NCBI GenBank assembly: GCA_039822005.1
Contig: JBCBMZ010000004.1
Coordinates: 124,001-188,000 of the forward strand
Source of the DNA: JBCBDX01 sp039822005
Lineage (GTDB): Bacteria; Pseudomonadota; Alphaproteobacteria; Rhizobiales; Rhizobiaceae
Direction: 5' to 3'
Length of the DNA stretch: 64,000 nucleotides
In this document: positions 17,947-27,290 of the stretch, piece by piece
Layout of the letters: each line of letters opens with the position of its first letter
How positions within the stretch are numbered: position 1 is the stretch's first letter
The notes under the pieces: model-generated
Seen by the model: only the letters and a program-made list of their open reading frames with translations
Database searches by the model: none
What the model was told of the DNA's origin: nothing
Program-made: the position numbers and the translations under genes

Positions 17947-17995
17947 TGAGGCTGTCCTTCGCATGGCGGTAGTTTACAGCCTTATCTGCACGCAC

Positions 17996-18023
17996 AAAAA
18001 AAAGGGCGCAAGCGCGCCCCTTT
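17996..18023 (-). terminator. Rho-independent terminator of petABC
   Basis: On the minus strand a GC stem (plus-strand arms GGGCGC at 18004-18009 and GCGCCC at 18014-18019) is followed by eight T's (A-run at 17996-18003). It lies 23 bases past the petC stop and upstream of apt, so it ends the bc1 operon. Confidence 0.85.
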
Positions 18024-18046
18024 AAAAAGTTATGACTTGCCGACGC

Positions 18047-18886
18047 TTAATGCTCGACTCGGCTCCAAACCTGATTTTTGGAAAGATAGAGCAGGACAGA
18101 GAAGATGATCAGGAACACCATCACACGGAAGCCCAATTGTTTGCGCTCTTCCAGCTTGGGTTCTGCAGCCCACATCATGAACGCCGTCACGTCTTCTGCG
18201 TGTTGCTCAAGCGTAGTCGGTGTGCCGTCATCATATTCAACGTCGTCCCCCCAAAGCGGCTGAGCCATCGCCAATGCCGCGCCACCAACGAAGTAAGGAT
18301 TGTAGTTCAGATCACCGACCTGATCGGCATATTCTTCCGGAATGTCGTCGGTATAACCGGTGAGCAAAGAGTAAATATAATCAGGCGCCCCTTCGGCATA
18401 TTGCGTGAAAATGTCGAAGACAAAGGTTGGGAAACCGCGCTCAACGTGACGCGCTTTGGCTAGTAGCGAAAAGTCCGGTGGGTAAGCGCCGCCGTTGGAG
18501 ATGATCGCTTCTTCGCGGTTGGCAAACGGACTTGGAAAGCGATCAGCAGGTGTTGCAGGACGAAAGAACATTTCACCATCTTCGTTGGGACCGTCTTCCA
18601 CTTCATATTGAGCGGCGAAAGACTTGATCTGTTCATCCGAATAACCAAGGTCTGCCAAATTCCGGAACGCTACAAGCTCCATAGAATGACACGCTGAGCA
18701 GAGTTCCGTGTAAACTTTCAGTCCGCGCTGAAGCTGTGCCTTGTCATAGGTGCCGAACGGACCAGCAAATGACCAATCAACATAGCGCGGTTTTTTCAGC
18801 GGGTATTTGCCTGCGGCCAAAGCCGGTGCCGCAACGAATGAGACGGCGACGAGCGCGGCAATAATTTTTGCGAGCAGTTTGTTCAT
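18047..18886 (-). CDS. petC: Cytochrome c1 of the bc1 complex
   Basis: This 279-residue protein has a Sec signal peptide (to about residue 25, ALAAG). It carries the heme c motif C63-S-A-C66-H67, the family segments PPDFSLLAKAR and DYIYSLLTGY, a candidate axial Met in ALAMAQPL, and a C-terminal membrane anchor (FRVMVFLIIFSVLLYL). It passes electrons from the Rieske protein to cytochrome c in the inner membrane. It is the last gene of petA-petB-petC, 21 bases after petB, and is closed by the terminator at 17996-18023. There is no fusion to cytochrome b, unlike Bradyrhizobium fbcH. Confidence 0.96.
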   Translation of the reverse strand: MNKLLAKIIAALVAVSFVAAPALAAGKYPLKKPRYVDWSFAGPFGTYDKAQLQRGLKVYTELCSACHSMELVAFRNLADLGYSDEQIKSFAAQYEVEDGPNEDGEMFFRPATPADRFPSPFANREEAIISNGGAYPPDFSLLAKARHVERGFPTFVFDIFTQYAEGAPDYIYSLLTGYTDDIPEEYADQVGDLNYNPYFVGGAALAMAQPLWGDDVEYDDGTPTTLEQHAEDVTAFMMWAAEPKLEERKQLGFRVMVFLIIFSVLLYLSKNQVWSRVEH

Positions 18887-18907
18887 AATACAGTCTCCAA
18901 CTCACAC

Positions 18908-20227
18908 TTACGCTGTTTTGTCCGGTGCTGCAGCAGCACCCGCCGGTTGGGCCGTCGCACCGCCTGTAACCTCAGCTGTTTTCGACAACACAGCCTCGGT
19001 AATCGAGTTCGGCGTACGGCGCGGTTTCTCAATGATGCCCAGCAATGGCAAGATGATCAGGAAGAAGCCAAAATAATAGGCTGTCGAGACCTGTGCCAAA
19101 GCCGTGTAAACACCTTCAGCCGGCTTGGCGCCAAGCCAACCGAGGAACAGGGCATTTAACGCAAATACCCAGAACGCGACCTTGTACATCGGGCGATAAA
19201 CTGCAGAGCGAACCTTTGATGTATCCAGCCATGGCATGATGAAAAGCACCGCGATAGCTGCAAACATAGCCAAAACACCGCCCAGCTTCGATGAGATCGG
19301 GCCGATGTCGAAGGTGATCGCGCGCAGGATCGCGTAGAACGGCAGGAAGTACCACTCAGGAACAATGTGCGCCGGTGTCACTTGTGGGTTTGCCGGAATG
19401 TAGTTGTCCGCATGGCCCAAATAGTTTGGAATGTAGAAAATGAAGTAGGCGAACACCGCCAGAAACACACAAAGCGCAAAGGCATCCTTGATGGTTGCGT
19501 ATGGTGTGAACGGAACCGTGTCAGTCTTCGACTTCACCTCAATGCCGGTCGGGTTTGTTTGACCGGTCACATGCAGCGCCCAGACGTGCAGGATCACCAC
19601 ACCAGCGATCATGAACGGCAGCAGATAATGCAGTGAGAAGAAACGGTTGAGGGTTGGATTATCCACCGCAAAACCGCCGAGCAGCAACTGTTGTATCGGC
19701 TCACCTATGACAGGAAAAGCTGTGAAGAAGCCTGTGATTACGGTCGCGCCCCAGAAGGACATTTGCCCCCAAGGAAGGACGTAACCCATAAAGGCTGTCG
19801 CCATCATCAGAAGGAAGATGATGCAACCCAAAATCCAAAGCAGTTCACGCGGCGCCTTGTATGAGCCGTAATACATGCCTCGGAAAATGTGCAAATAGAC
19901 GGCGATGAAGAAGAACGAAGCACCGTTGGCGTGAATGTAGCGCATCAACCAGCCATAGTTCACATCGCGCATGATGTGTTCGACCGAGTTAAACGCCAGC
20001 GCAGTTGACGCGGCATAATGCATCGCAAGGAACACACCGGTCAGAATCTGAACCACCAGCATGATCGAGAGCATGCCGCCAAATGTGTAGGCGTAGTTCA
20101 GGTTGCGTGGCACCGGGTACGCCACGAAGGAATCGTACATCAGTCGCGGAAGCGGCAGACGAGCGTCCATCCATTTCCCGAAGCCCGATGTCGGATTGTA
20201 TGTGCCATGCTGTTCAAGATTACTCAT
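18908..20227 (-). CDS. petB: Cytochrome b of the bc1 complex
   Basis: The 439-residue membrane protein holds hemes bL and bH. Landmarks are the helix B/D His pairs (LAMHYAAS, RYIHANGASFFF and later HYLLPF, VVILHVWALH), the quinol-oxidation PEWY motif in HIVPEWYFLPFYAILRAI, and WGQMSFWGATVITGF. It extends past the E. coli-like core with an Ala/Pro-rich C-terminal tail. It sits 11 bases downstream of petA and 21 upstream of petC, so all three are one transcript. Confidence 0.97.
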   Translation of the reverse strand: MSNLEQHGTYNPTSGFGKWMDARLPLPRLMYDSFVAYPVPRNLNYAYTFGGMLSIMLVVQILTGVFLAMHYAASTALAFNSVEHIMRDVNYGWLMRYIHANGASFFFIAVYLHIFRGMYYGSYKAPRELLWILGCIIFLLMMATAFMGYVLPWGQMSFWGATVITGFFTAFPVIGEPIQQLLLGGFAVDNPTLNRFFSLHYLLPFMIAGVVILHVWALHVTGQTNPTGIEVKSKTDTVPFTPYATIKDAFALCVFLAVFAYFIFYIPNYLGHADNYIPANPQVTPAHIVPEWYFLPFYAILRAITFDIGPISSKLGGVLAMFAAIAVLFIMPWLDTSKVRSAVYRPMYKVAFWVFALNALFLGWLGAKPAEGVYTALAQVSTAYYFGFFLIILPLLGIIEKPRRTPNSITEAVLSKTAEVTGGATAQPAGAAAAPDKTA

Positions 20228-20238
20228 GTCGTCTTGTC

Positions 20239-20796
20239 CTATGCTTCGTCTGTGCCGATGATCAGCGTTGTCTCATCAGCAAATACATAAGGGGGAAGCG
20301 GCAAGTTGGTTGCGGCAGGACCGCGCAGGATGCGCCCCGTCATGTCGAACACGGAGCCGTGGCACGGGCAGAACCAGCCCTCGGGCGCGCTGTCGACAAT
20401 ATTGGGGACACAACCAAGGTGCGTACAGTTGGCCGCAACAATCGCCCATGTTGTGTTGCCCTCAGGGCCACCAATGCGATCAGGAACCGGGGCGAAATCT
20501 TTCATGTCACCTTCACCGAGGGTATCGGCCGCGGCGATTTCCTCTTCGGTCAGATGACGAACAAAATAGGGAAGGCCACGCCAAGTCACCGTGATCGTAC
20601 CGCCCGGTTCAACGGACGAAACATCCAGCTCAACCGGCTGACCGGCCGCCAGAACAGCGGCATCAGGGTTCATGGAAGCAACAAATGGCCAGACAGCCGC
20701 GCCGACGCCAACAGCGCCCATCATGCCGGTTGCCACATAGATGAAATCACGTTTTGTCGGCATATCGCCGTCTGGCTCGTGGGTCGTGTCTGACAC
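20239..20796 (-). CDS. petA: Rieske iron-sulfur protein of the bc1 complex
   Basis: This protein of about 185 residues has a short cytoplasmic N-terminus with a TKRDF motif (Tat-type, single Arg variant) before the membrane anchor (IYVATGMMGAVGVGAAVWPF). The [2Fe-2S] boxes C124-T-H-L-G-C129 and C143-P-C-H-G-S148 are intact. The start is set at GTG 20794-20796 because AGAGGTAGG lies 4-12 bases upstream on the minus strand and the protein then begins MSDTTHE, as alphaproteobacterial homologues do. An ATG at 20871 would add 25 unrelated residues. It is the first gene of petABC; the promoter must lie in 20797-20936. Confidence 0.95.
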   Translation of the reverse strand: MSDTTHEPDGDMPTKRDFIYVATGMMGAVGVGAAVWPFVASMNPDAAVLAAGQPVELDVSSVEPGGTITVTWRGLPYFVRHLTEEEIAAADTLGEGDMKDFAPVPDRIGGPEGNTTWAIVAANCTHLGCVPNIVDSAPEGWFCPCHGSVFDMTGRILRGPAATNLPLPPYVFADETTLIIGTDEA

Positions 20797-20936
20797 GGGA
20801 CCTACCTCTTTTAATAACACAATACGGTCCGCAGGGACCATCAAATGGATCGCATGCGGCCTTACGCTCAAGGTAGGGCAAAGTCCAGCCTAGACAAAGG
20901 CATGACGACAAGGTGTCGCGGAACTGTGGAAAGGGA

Positions 20937-22853
20937 TTATTCCGCCGCCTCGGCAATAGGCAAAAAGCCGCCGGATTGTCGCGCCCAAAGGCGCGCATAA
21001 AGGCCATTTGGGTCGCCAAGCAACTGATTGTGTGTGCCTTCCTGAACGATCCGCCCTTTGTCGATGACAACCAACCGATCCAGCGCGGCGATTGTGGAGA
21101 GGCGATGCGCGATAGCCAGCACCGTTTTGCCTTCCATCAAGGCGGCCAGATTATCCTGAATCGCGGCTTCAATTTCTGAATCAAGCGCCGATGTCGCCTC
21201 GTCCAAAATGAGGATCGGCGCATTTTTCAACATGACACGGGCAATCGCGACCCGCTGTCGTTGACCGCCGGAAAGCTTTATTCCCCGCTCGCCCACATGG
21301 GCCTCATAGCCTCGACGGCCTCGCGGGTCTTCTGCATCAAGGATGAAGTCATGTGCCTGCGCTTTCTTGGCTGCCGCGATGATGTCTTCCATCGACGCAT
21401 GGGGCGCGCCATAGGCAATATTGTCTTTCAGTGACCGGTGTAGCAGCGATGGCTCCTGACTGACGACCCCGAACTGTGCCCGCAGGCTTGCCTGCGTCGC
21501 ATCATTGATCGGCGTGCCATCTACGCAAATTTGCCCGCTCTTGGGTTCAAACAGCCGCAGCGCCAAATTGACGATGGTAGACTTGCCAGCACCGGACGGG
21601 CCAACCAGACCCACCTTTTCGCCGTGCTTGATCGTTAGATCGAGGCCCTCAAAGAGCTGAATATGCTCCTTGCCATAGTTGAAACGCACGCCTTCAAAGC
21701 GGATTTCACCATTGACGCGGTCCAGTATCTGCGCATCGGCCTTGTCGCTAATTTTCGGTTTAACGGAAATCGTCTCCACAGCATCCTGCACGGTCGAGAA
21801 AGCGCGGATGAGCCCGTTGATGTTGAACATCATCCAGCCGGACATCTGATTGAGACGGAACACCAGACCCATGGTGGCGGCAATAGCGCCGGTGGATAAA
21901 GCGCCGGCAATCCACCCCTGCACCGCCAAAATGGCCACCGCCGTCATCATCAAACCGTTGAGCATCGCGACAGCGGTACGCACCAGTGTGATCATACGGG
22001 TCAGATGCGTTACGGCGCCCAAATAATGCGACAGCGCGGTTTTGATGTCGCCATGTTCGCGGGCACCGGTATCAAAGAGCTTCACCGTCAAAATATTGGT
22101 GAAGATATCCACCATGCGGCCATTGAGGACAGACCGCTCATTGGCGTTGTTCTTGCCCGCGGCGCGCAGGCGCGGGAGTAGAAATCGCACAATAATCACG
22201 TAGCCACCGGCCCAAACAGCAACGACGATCCCCATACGCCAGTCGAGCGTTGTGAGCACCGCCAAAGTCAGCAGGACAAAGGTGACGAACGACCAGAGCG
22301 ATTGCAGCGAGGTGACGATGAAATCACCGACCGATTCCCCGGCCTGCATGATTTTGGTGGCGATGCGGCCCGCAAAATCATCCTGATAAAATTCGTATGG
22401 TTGCTCGATCACCCGCCGGAAGGATTGCCAGCGCACCATGGTGTAAAAGCGCGGGACGATGACCTGCTGTTCGACAATCGCCGCGCCGATCATCACCAAA
22501 GCGCGAACAATGAGCAAAAGCGCACCAAACGCCACCAGTTCCGGCCAATGCTCTGTAAAAAGCGTCTCGGGCGAAGAAGCGTCCAAAATGTCGATCAGCC
22601 AGCCGACCCCCCAATAAAGCGCAGCATCCACAGCACCGACGAAACCGCCGACAATGAGCAGCGCCACAAACGGCCATTTGGCTTGTTTTGCGAAGTACCA
22701 GATGAACGACCATGCATTGGTCGGCAGCAAATCACGACCCGTGTCGTGGAACGGCTCGACGAACCGCTCGACCCGGTTCCAGACCGGATGGGTCATATCC
22801 CGATATTTCGGGTCAGGATCGGGTCGCCATGGTTGAGGAGTGTTGCGCGCCAT
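20937..22853 (-). CDS. ABC exporter with fused membrane and ATPase domains (MsbA/ABCB type)
   Basis: This 638-residue half-transporter has an N-terminal six-helix membrane domain (about 60-350). The nucleotide-binding domain shows Walker A GPSGAGKST, signature LSGGQRQRVAIARVML and Walker B ILILDEATSALDSE, so it should be active as a dimer. It resembles the second ABC exporter at 23877-25730 over its whole length, including the lead-in with WP.P...FP. and the ETLFTEHWPELVAFGA helix. The two may form a heterodimer or separate homodimers. The substrate is not predictable; lipid or drug export is usual for this group. Confidence 0.85.
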   Translation of the reverse strand: MARNTPQPWRPDPDPKYRDMTHPVWNRVERFVEPFHDTGRDLLPTNAWSFIWYFAKQAKWPFVALLIVGGFVGAVDAALYWGVGWLIDILDASSPETLFTEHWPELVAFGALLLIVRALVMIGAAIVEQQVIVPRFYTMVRWQSFRRVIEQPYEFYQDDFAGRIATKIMQAGESVGDFIVTSLQSLWSFVTFVLLTLAVLTTLDWRMGIVVAVWAGGYVIIVRFLLPRLRAAGKNNANERSVLNGRMVDIFTNILTVKLFDTGAREHGDIKTALSHYLGAVTHLTRMITLVRTAVAMLNGLMMTAVAILAVQGWIAGALSTGAIAATMGLVFRLNQMSGWMMFNINGLIRAFSTVQDAVETISVKPKISDKADAQILDRVNGEIRFEGVRFNYGKEHIQLFEGLDLTIKHGEKVGLVGPSGAGKSTIVNLALRLFEPKSGQICVDGTPINDATQASLRAQFGVVSQEPSLLHRSLKDNIAYGAPHASMEDIIAAAKKAQAHDFILDAEDPRGRRGYEAHVGERGIKLSGGQRQRVAIARVMLKNAPILILDEATSALDSEIEAAIQDNLAALMEGKTVLAIAHRLSTIAALDRLVVIDKGRIVQEGTHNQLLGDPNGLYARLWARQSGGFLPIAEAAE

Positions 22854-22907
22854 GTTCGGGAATGTAGGTTAGCTGTTACGCAAAAAAAGAGCCGACATAG
22901 CCCTCAT

Positions 22908-22938
22908 AAAAAAAGCCCGCACCAACCGCACAGGCTTT
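22908..22938 (-). terminator. Rho-independent terminator after the small secreted-protein gene
   Basis: The plus-strand arms AAAGCCCGCAC (22912-22922) and GCACAGGCTTT (22928-22938) form an 11-bp stem (three G-U pairs in RNA) with a 5-base loop. On the minus strand it is followed by a T-run (A-run at 22908-22914). It ends transcription of 23724-22973 before the next ABC gene. Confidence 0.8.
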
Positions 22939-22972
22939 ATCCAGAAACGAAATGGACATCATAACCCCGGCG

Positions 22973-23527
22973 CTATTCTACCCGCATGATCCATTCAGAT
23001 CCGATCTTGGCAAAAACATTGGTGACAAGTTTTGGAGACCCGCTTCCTCCGGCAACTATTCCGTAGCTGCATTCATAACCCTCAGCACCTGCGCTGCTAC
23101 AACCTTGCTTTGAAAAACGTGTAATAGGAAACATGCGGAGCGCGATCGGCGAAACACGGCCCGAATGCGCCTTGAGCATGTCAGCTTCCGTCGGTTCATT
23201 GTAATCGGGTCCCGTCGAACCGGCATTCTCACGCTCCGATTTCAAACACTCCGTATAAATCTTGAAGAGCTCAATTCTTTCGCTCGCCGTCGCGCCTTTG
23301 AAGATGGAGCCAAGCTGTTCGAGCACGAAGTTATCACCGACAACATCACTCTCTTCATAGGCTTCGCCAATTTTTCCCTTTAGCTCGCCATCAATACTGG
23401 TGCTCAGACCTGCACTGCAGACAGCGACCCTCCGATCGATATCATTAACTTGTGCGAGCCCCGCTGAAGGTAAACACAAAACGACCAAAAACGATAAAAG
23501 TAAGCGCTTAAACATCAAAAAATTCAT
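22973..23527 (-). CDS. Secreted protein of unknown function
   Basis: This 184-residue protein has a signal peptide (LLLSFLVVLCLPSAGLAQ) and Cys residues in VAVCSAG, YTECLKS, KQGCSSAGAEGYECSYG that suggest disulfide bonding. The C-terminal part ends KLVTNVFAKIGSEWIMRVE, reminiscent of small periplasmic domains, but no family is recognised. Its start overlaps the end of the upstream 66-residue membrane protein gene by four bases (ATGA), indicating translational coupling. Confidence 0.6.
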   Translation of the reverse strand: MNFLMFKRLLLSFLVVLCLPSAGLAQVNDIDRRVAVCSAGLSTSIDGELKGKIGEAYEESDVVGDNFVLEQLGSIFKGATASERIELFKIYTECLKSERENAGSTGPDYNEPTEADMLKAHSGRVSPIALRMFPITRFSKQGCSSAGAEGYECSYGIVAGGSGSPKLVTNVFAKIGSEWIMRVE

Positions 23528-23724
23528 TGGAACCTTCTACTTCCGGTCATCGCGATTAAAGCTCCAACTGCAGCTCCGAGTGTAAATGTGAACCCACTGG
23601 TCGCCACATCCAATACTCTATTTCCCACAGAAGCCCCCATCAATCCGGCAGACATCATAAGCATGGCGCACAAAGCTACCAACATGAAAAAGCACGCTAT
23701 GATAGAAATTTGAAATTTTGTCAT
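23524..23724 (-). CDS. Small two-helix membrane protein
   Basis: This 66-residue protein consists of two hydrophobic segments (IIACFFMLVALCAMLMMSAGL and TFTLGAAVGALIAM) joined by a short loop (GNRVLDVATS). A longer frame starting at 23940 is open, but its leader would overlap the ABC gene and looks non-coding; the ATG at 23722-23724 is the sensible start. The stop overlaps the next gene by ATGA. No homologue is recognised. The two genes lie between paralogous ABC exporters. Confidence 0.5.
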   Translation of the reverse strand: MTKFQISIIACFFMLVALCAMLMMSAGLMGASVGNRVLDVATSGFTFTLGAAVGALIAMTGSRRFQ

Positions 23725-23876
23725 TTGATGCTGCCCCGACTGTAATTTGAATGTTGTATCAAACAAAAAATATTCAAGTCTCAATATAAATCGGCAAAGA
23801 ATTATTACCGATTTATTGTGCGGGGAGGAACCTGAACGAAAGAGCCGCCAAAAACGGAAACAACCAGATTTTTCCT

Positions 23877-25730
23877 CTACTCCGCCGCCACCTGCGCGAC
23901 CTCTCCACTGTCGATAAACCCGCCAGACTGGCGCGCCCAAAGATCGGCATAAAGTCCGCCAGCCTGCGTCAGCTCATCATGGGTGCCGTCTTCGACGATT
24001 GCGCCCTTATCAAGAACGATCAACCGGTCGAGGCTGGAGATGGTGGAAAGCCGGTGCGCAATCGCAATCACCGTTTTGCCATTCATCAGCGCATTCAAGT
24101 TTTCCTGAATGGCCGCTTCCACCTCGGAGTCGAGAGCCGATGTCGCTTCATCCATCACGAGAATGGGTGCGTCTTTAAGGAACACGCGGGCAATCGCGAT
24201 CCGCTGTCGTTGACCACCGGATAATTTCACCCCGCGTTCACCGACATGCGCATCATAACCGGTGCGACCCCTCATATCGACGAGCCCGAGAATATAGTCA
24301 TGCGCGTTGGCGCGCTTGGCGGCTTCGATGATTTCCTCGTCGGTGGCATCCGGGCGGCCATAGGCAATGTTGTCGCGCACGGACCGGTGCAAGAGCGATG
24401 TATCCTGCGTGACGACACCGATCTGCTGGCGCAGGCTTTCTTGCGTGACATTTGCGATGTCTTGCCCGTCAACGCGGATTTGCCCGCCCTCAAGATCGTA
24501 GAGGCGCAAAAGGACATTCATCAACGTGGACTTGCCCGCGCCGGAACGCCCAACGAGTCCGACTTTCTCGCCCGGCACGACATGCAGGTTAAGACCGTCA
24601 ATTACGCCCTTGCCCTTGCCATAGTGGAAAGTCATCGCATCAAAGACAATGTCGCCGTTACCGACGACCAGCTGCTTGGCATCAGGCGCATCGAGCACCG
24701 ATTGCGGCGTCGAGATGGTGCGCATCCCGTCTTCCACAGTGCCGATATTTTCAAACAGGCCGGCCGTTTCCCACATCACCCAGTGCGCGATGCCTTCAAG
24801 GCGCAGGACAAGGCCCACCGCGACGGCAACCGCACCGACTGTCACACTACCCGTTTGCCAGGCCCAGATGCCCATCGCCCCGACCGCGAAAAGCAGGATG
24901 GAGTTGGATGTGTCCACGCATGTGTTCATCCATGTCACCAGCCGCATTTGCGGGTGGACGGTCTGCAGAAACTGGTCCATCGAGTCACGTGCATAGTCTT
25001 CTTCGCGGTGCGAATGCGCAAAGAGCTTCACCGTCTGGATGTTTGTGTAACTGTCCACAATCCGGCCGGTCATGATCGAGCGCGCATCGGACTGCTTTTC
25101 CGAAATTACCCGCATCTTCGGCAGAAAGTACGAGAGCGTGCCAACATAAAAGGCCAGCCACAAGACGAACGGGATAGCCAGCATCCAGTCGAGTGTTGCC
25201 ACAAGGATCAGTGTGCCGAGGAAGTAGACACCCACATAGATGAAGACATCCACCAGCTTGACCACACTTTCGCGCACGCTAAGCGATGTTTGCATGACCT
25301 TGGTGGCCACGCGCCCCGCAAACTCATCCTGATAAAAACCGAAAGACTGGCCCAGCATGTAGCGGTGCGCCTTCCAGCGCATTGTCATCGGATAGTTCCC
25401 GAAGAGGGTCTGGTGCATCAGCATTGTGTGGATAAACGAGAGAATGGGCAGCAACACCAAAATGACGAAGCCCATCCAGAACAGACCCGTCGCCTCGTTA
25501 GCAATGAAAGTGGCGGGATCGGCCTCAGACAGCCAATCCACGATGTTGCCCAGAAAGGCAAACAACATCACCTGCAAACCGGAAATAGCGGCGATGAGCA
25601 GTGACGTCAGCGCCAAGAATGGCCAGACGGGTTTGGTGTAGTGCCACAGGAAAGCACCCAATGTCGCCGGTGGCTGGGTGGGGCGTTCGGGCGGGAACGG
25701 ATCAATACGTTTTTCAAACCATGAAAGCAT
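23877..25730 (-). CDS. ABC exporter with fused membrane and ATPase domains (MsbA/ABCB type)
   Basis: This 617-residue half-transporter has six predicted membrane helices (about 30-320). The ATPase domain has Walker A GRSGAGKST, signature LSGGQRQRIAIARVFL and Walker B ILVMDEATSALDSE. It is a paralogue of the exporter at 20937-22853 and is in the same orientation, separated by two small envelope genes. Its start at 25730 leaves 251 bases to the divergent trmL gene. It could act as homodimer or partner the paralogue. Confidence 0.85.
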   Translation of the reverse strand: MLSWFEKRIDPFPPERPTQPPATLGAFLWHYTKPVWPFLALTSLLIAAISGLQVMLFAFLGNIVDWLSEADPATFIANEATGLFWMGFVILVLLPILSFIHTMLMHQTLFGNYPMTMRWKAHRYMLGQSFGFYQDEFAGRVATKVMQTSLSVRESVVKLVDVFIYVGVYFLGTLILVATLDWMLAIPFVLWLAFYVGTLSYFLPKMRVISEKQSDARSIMTGRIVDSYTNIQTVKLFAHSHREEDYARDSMDQFLQTVHPQMRLVTWMNTCVDTSNSILLFAVGAMGIWAWQTGSVTVGAVAVAVGLVLRLEGIAHWVMWETAGLFENIGTVEDGMRTISTPQSVLDAPDAKQLVVGNGDIVFDAMTFHYGKGKGVIDGLNLHVVPGEKVGLVGRSGAGKSTLMNVLLRLYDLEGGQIRVDGQDIANVTQESLRQQIGVVTQDTSLLHRSVRDNIAYGRPDATDEEIIEAAKRANAHDYILGLVDMRGRTGYDAHVGERGVKLSGGQRQRIAIARVFLKDAPILVMDEATSALDSEVEAAIQENLNALMNGKTVIAIAHRLSTISSLDRLIVLDKGAIVEDGTHDELTQAGGLYADLWARQSGGFIDSGEVAQVAAE

Positions 25731-25981
25731 GGGGAAACCTCAGAGAGCAATTTGGGGCGCGGGCGTAATTTCACCACGGCGCAATAAACCTGGAATTTTG
25801 GATACCCGCGCTATGGCAGGTCAAAGGAACGATCGCGTCAGCGTCGGCTGGTATCGTCAGACAACCAGGCAACACGAGACGCAATAAAAATGAAATCCAT
25901 CACTGTCTCCCTGATTGATTGATGCGTTGCCGACGGGATACATCAACCCCATGACGAAAACAAGACAATCGCGACCGTCTC

Positions 25982-26446
25982 ATGCCATCTGACATCCAAG
26001 TTGCGCTCTATCAACCTGATATTGCCGGCAACACCGGCACCATATTGCGCACGGCCGCCTGCCTTGGCTTTAAGGTTCACATGATCGAACCGGCTGGTTT
26101 TGACGCGTCAGCCCGCTCGCTGAAACGTTCCGGCATGGATTATCTGGCGATGGCATCGCTCACCCGGCATGCCGACTGGACGCGTTTTGAAGCCTGGCGC
26201 CATGAGCAAAAGCTGCCGCTCACGCTCCTGACAACCAAAGCATCAGAACCGTATACATCAGCCGATTTGGCAGCTCCCCAAATCCTCCTGTTTGGGTCCG
26301 AAAGCAGCGGTGTCCCGGAACACATCCACGAACTGGCCGACCAGCGCATCACCATCCCGATGCAGCCCGAAGCGCGCTCGCTCAATCTGGCCGTCAGCGT
26401 CGGGATCGTCGCCGGCGAAGCGATCAGGCAGCAGACGCTGTCGTGA
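25982..26446 (+). CDS. trmL: tRNA (cytidine/uridine-34-2'-O)-methyltransferase TrmL
   Basis: This 154-residue SPOUT-family enzyme methylates the wobble ribose of tRNA-Leu using SAM. Motifs: VALYQPDIAGNTGTILRTAACLG at the start (written here as two parts: YQPDIAGNTG and ILRTAACLG), LLFGSESSGVPE, and the knot-forming IPMQPEARSLNLAVSVGI. Length fits the family. Its last 23 bases overlap the end of the convergent GNAT gene. Confidence 0.93.
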   Translation: MPSDIQVALYQPDIAGNTGTILRTAACLGFKVHMIEPAGFDASARSLKRSGMDYLAMASLTRHADWTRFEAWRHEQKLPLTLLTTKASEPYTSADLAAPQILLFGSESSGVPEHIHELADQRITIPMQPEARSLNLAVSVGIVAGEAIRQQTLS

Positions 26447-26879
26447 TTTCAGCAACCATGTCGCGGTGCTGAATACCGGCATCTTCATATTCATCGGAAC
26501 AGACGTCAAAACCCAGTTTTTCATAGAACGGAATGGCCGAGACTTGGCTCGACAGGAAAAACCGCCTGTCTGAAGCATCAGATCGTGCTGCCAAATCATC
26601 CATCATAAACCGCATGATCGCCGCGCCAACGCCCGTACCGCGAACCCGACCCAAAACGGCAACGCGCTGAAACTTGTAGAACCGGGGCTGTATCAACACC
26701 CGCGCGGTGGCAACAGCATCATCATCATCGGTAGCAAGATAGTGGATCGCTGCACCATCTTTGCCATCACGTTCCAACTCGGGGGCAACACCCTGCTCAT
26801 TGACGAAAACCGCCTCGCGTATAGACATGCATTGCTCGATCCGGGCCGCGGTTTCAGCCCGCCCAATGTGCAACTTCAT
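26424..26879 (-). CDS. GNAT-family N-acetyltransferase
   Basis: This 151-residue protein shows the GNAT acetyl-CoA motif RGTGVGAAIMRFMMDDL and a preceding VAVLGRVR beta strand. The IPFYEKLGFDVCSDEYEDAGI stretch (written in parts: IPFYEKLGF, SDEYEDAGI) is typical of ElaA/YjcF-like acetyltransferases. The substrate is unknown. The 3' end overlaps trmL by 23 bases on the opposite strand. Confidence 0.85.
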   Translation of the reverse strand: MKLHIGRAETAARIEQCMSIREAVFVNEQGVAPELERDGKDGAAIHYLATDDDDAVATARVLIQPRFYKFQRVAVLGRVRGTGVGAAIMRFMMDDLAARSDASDRRFFLSSQVSAIPFYEKLGFDVCSDEYEDAGIQHRDMVAEITTASAA

Positions 26880-26893
26880 CGTGCTTTCGTCCC

Positions 26894-27139
26894 CTAGTCG
26901 GCTGTCGGCAAACGGCGCATGGTGAACTCCACGACGTCACCATCCAGTATCCGCCAGCTTTCCACCTGTGTCCAATATGCAGCTTTCGGGTAGCGATCGA
27001 ACCACTCGCGGGCCTTCATGCGCGCCTGTGGCCGATGCAGTCGATAGGTTTCTCGGACAAATCCCGGGGATGCCGCAACGTCGCGGCTGGATTGAAGGTG
27101 CTTCCTTACGCTCTCGCGTGGCAGTCTCGGTGGTGCCAT
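26894..27139 (-). CDS. Small conserved-looking hypothetical protein
   Basis: This 81-residue protein is rich in Arg and Pro in its first half and ends VEFTMRRLPTAD. Segments such as MKAREWFDRYPKAAYWTQVESW look like a compact folded domain, and short proteins with this ending occur in rhizobia. The start at ATG 27137-27139 (MAPPRLPRE) is chosen over 27238. It lies 14 bases from the GNAT gene downstream and divergent from hemF. The function is unknown. Confidence 0.5.
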   Translation of the reverse strand: MAPPRLPRESVRKHLQSSRDVAASPGFVRETYRLHRPQARMKAREWFDRYPKAAYWTQVESWRILDGDVVEFTMRRLPTAD

Positions 27140-27290
27140 AGACTCACAAGCTCCGTCCTCGGACCATAGCTGACGATAACTTGCGACAAATAAATGACAA
27201 GACCCAATCTTATGGGCGTAGTCAGTGCGGCTTGGCAAATCGCCGATGTAGCGATAGGCATTGAATCAGAAGATGAAATGGGGACTAAAC

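Noticed and set aside
24246..25604. Long plus-strand open frame (about 452 codons) antisense to the ABC exporter gene
   Set aside because: Its composition mirrors the codon bias of the exporter on the other strand, it has no recognisable domain, and the exporter's complete ATPase motifs prove the minus strand is coding.
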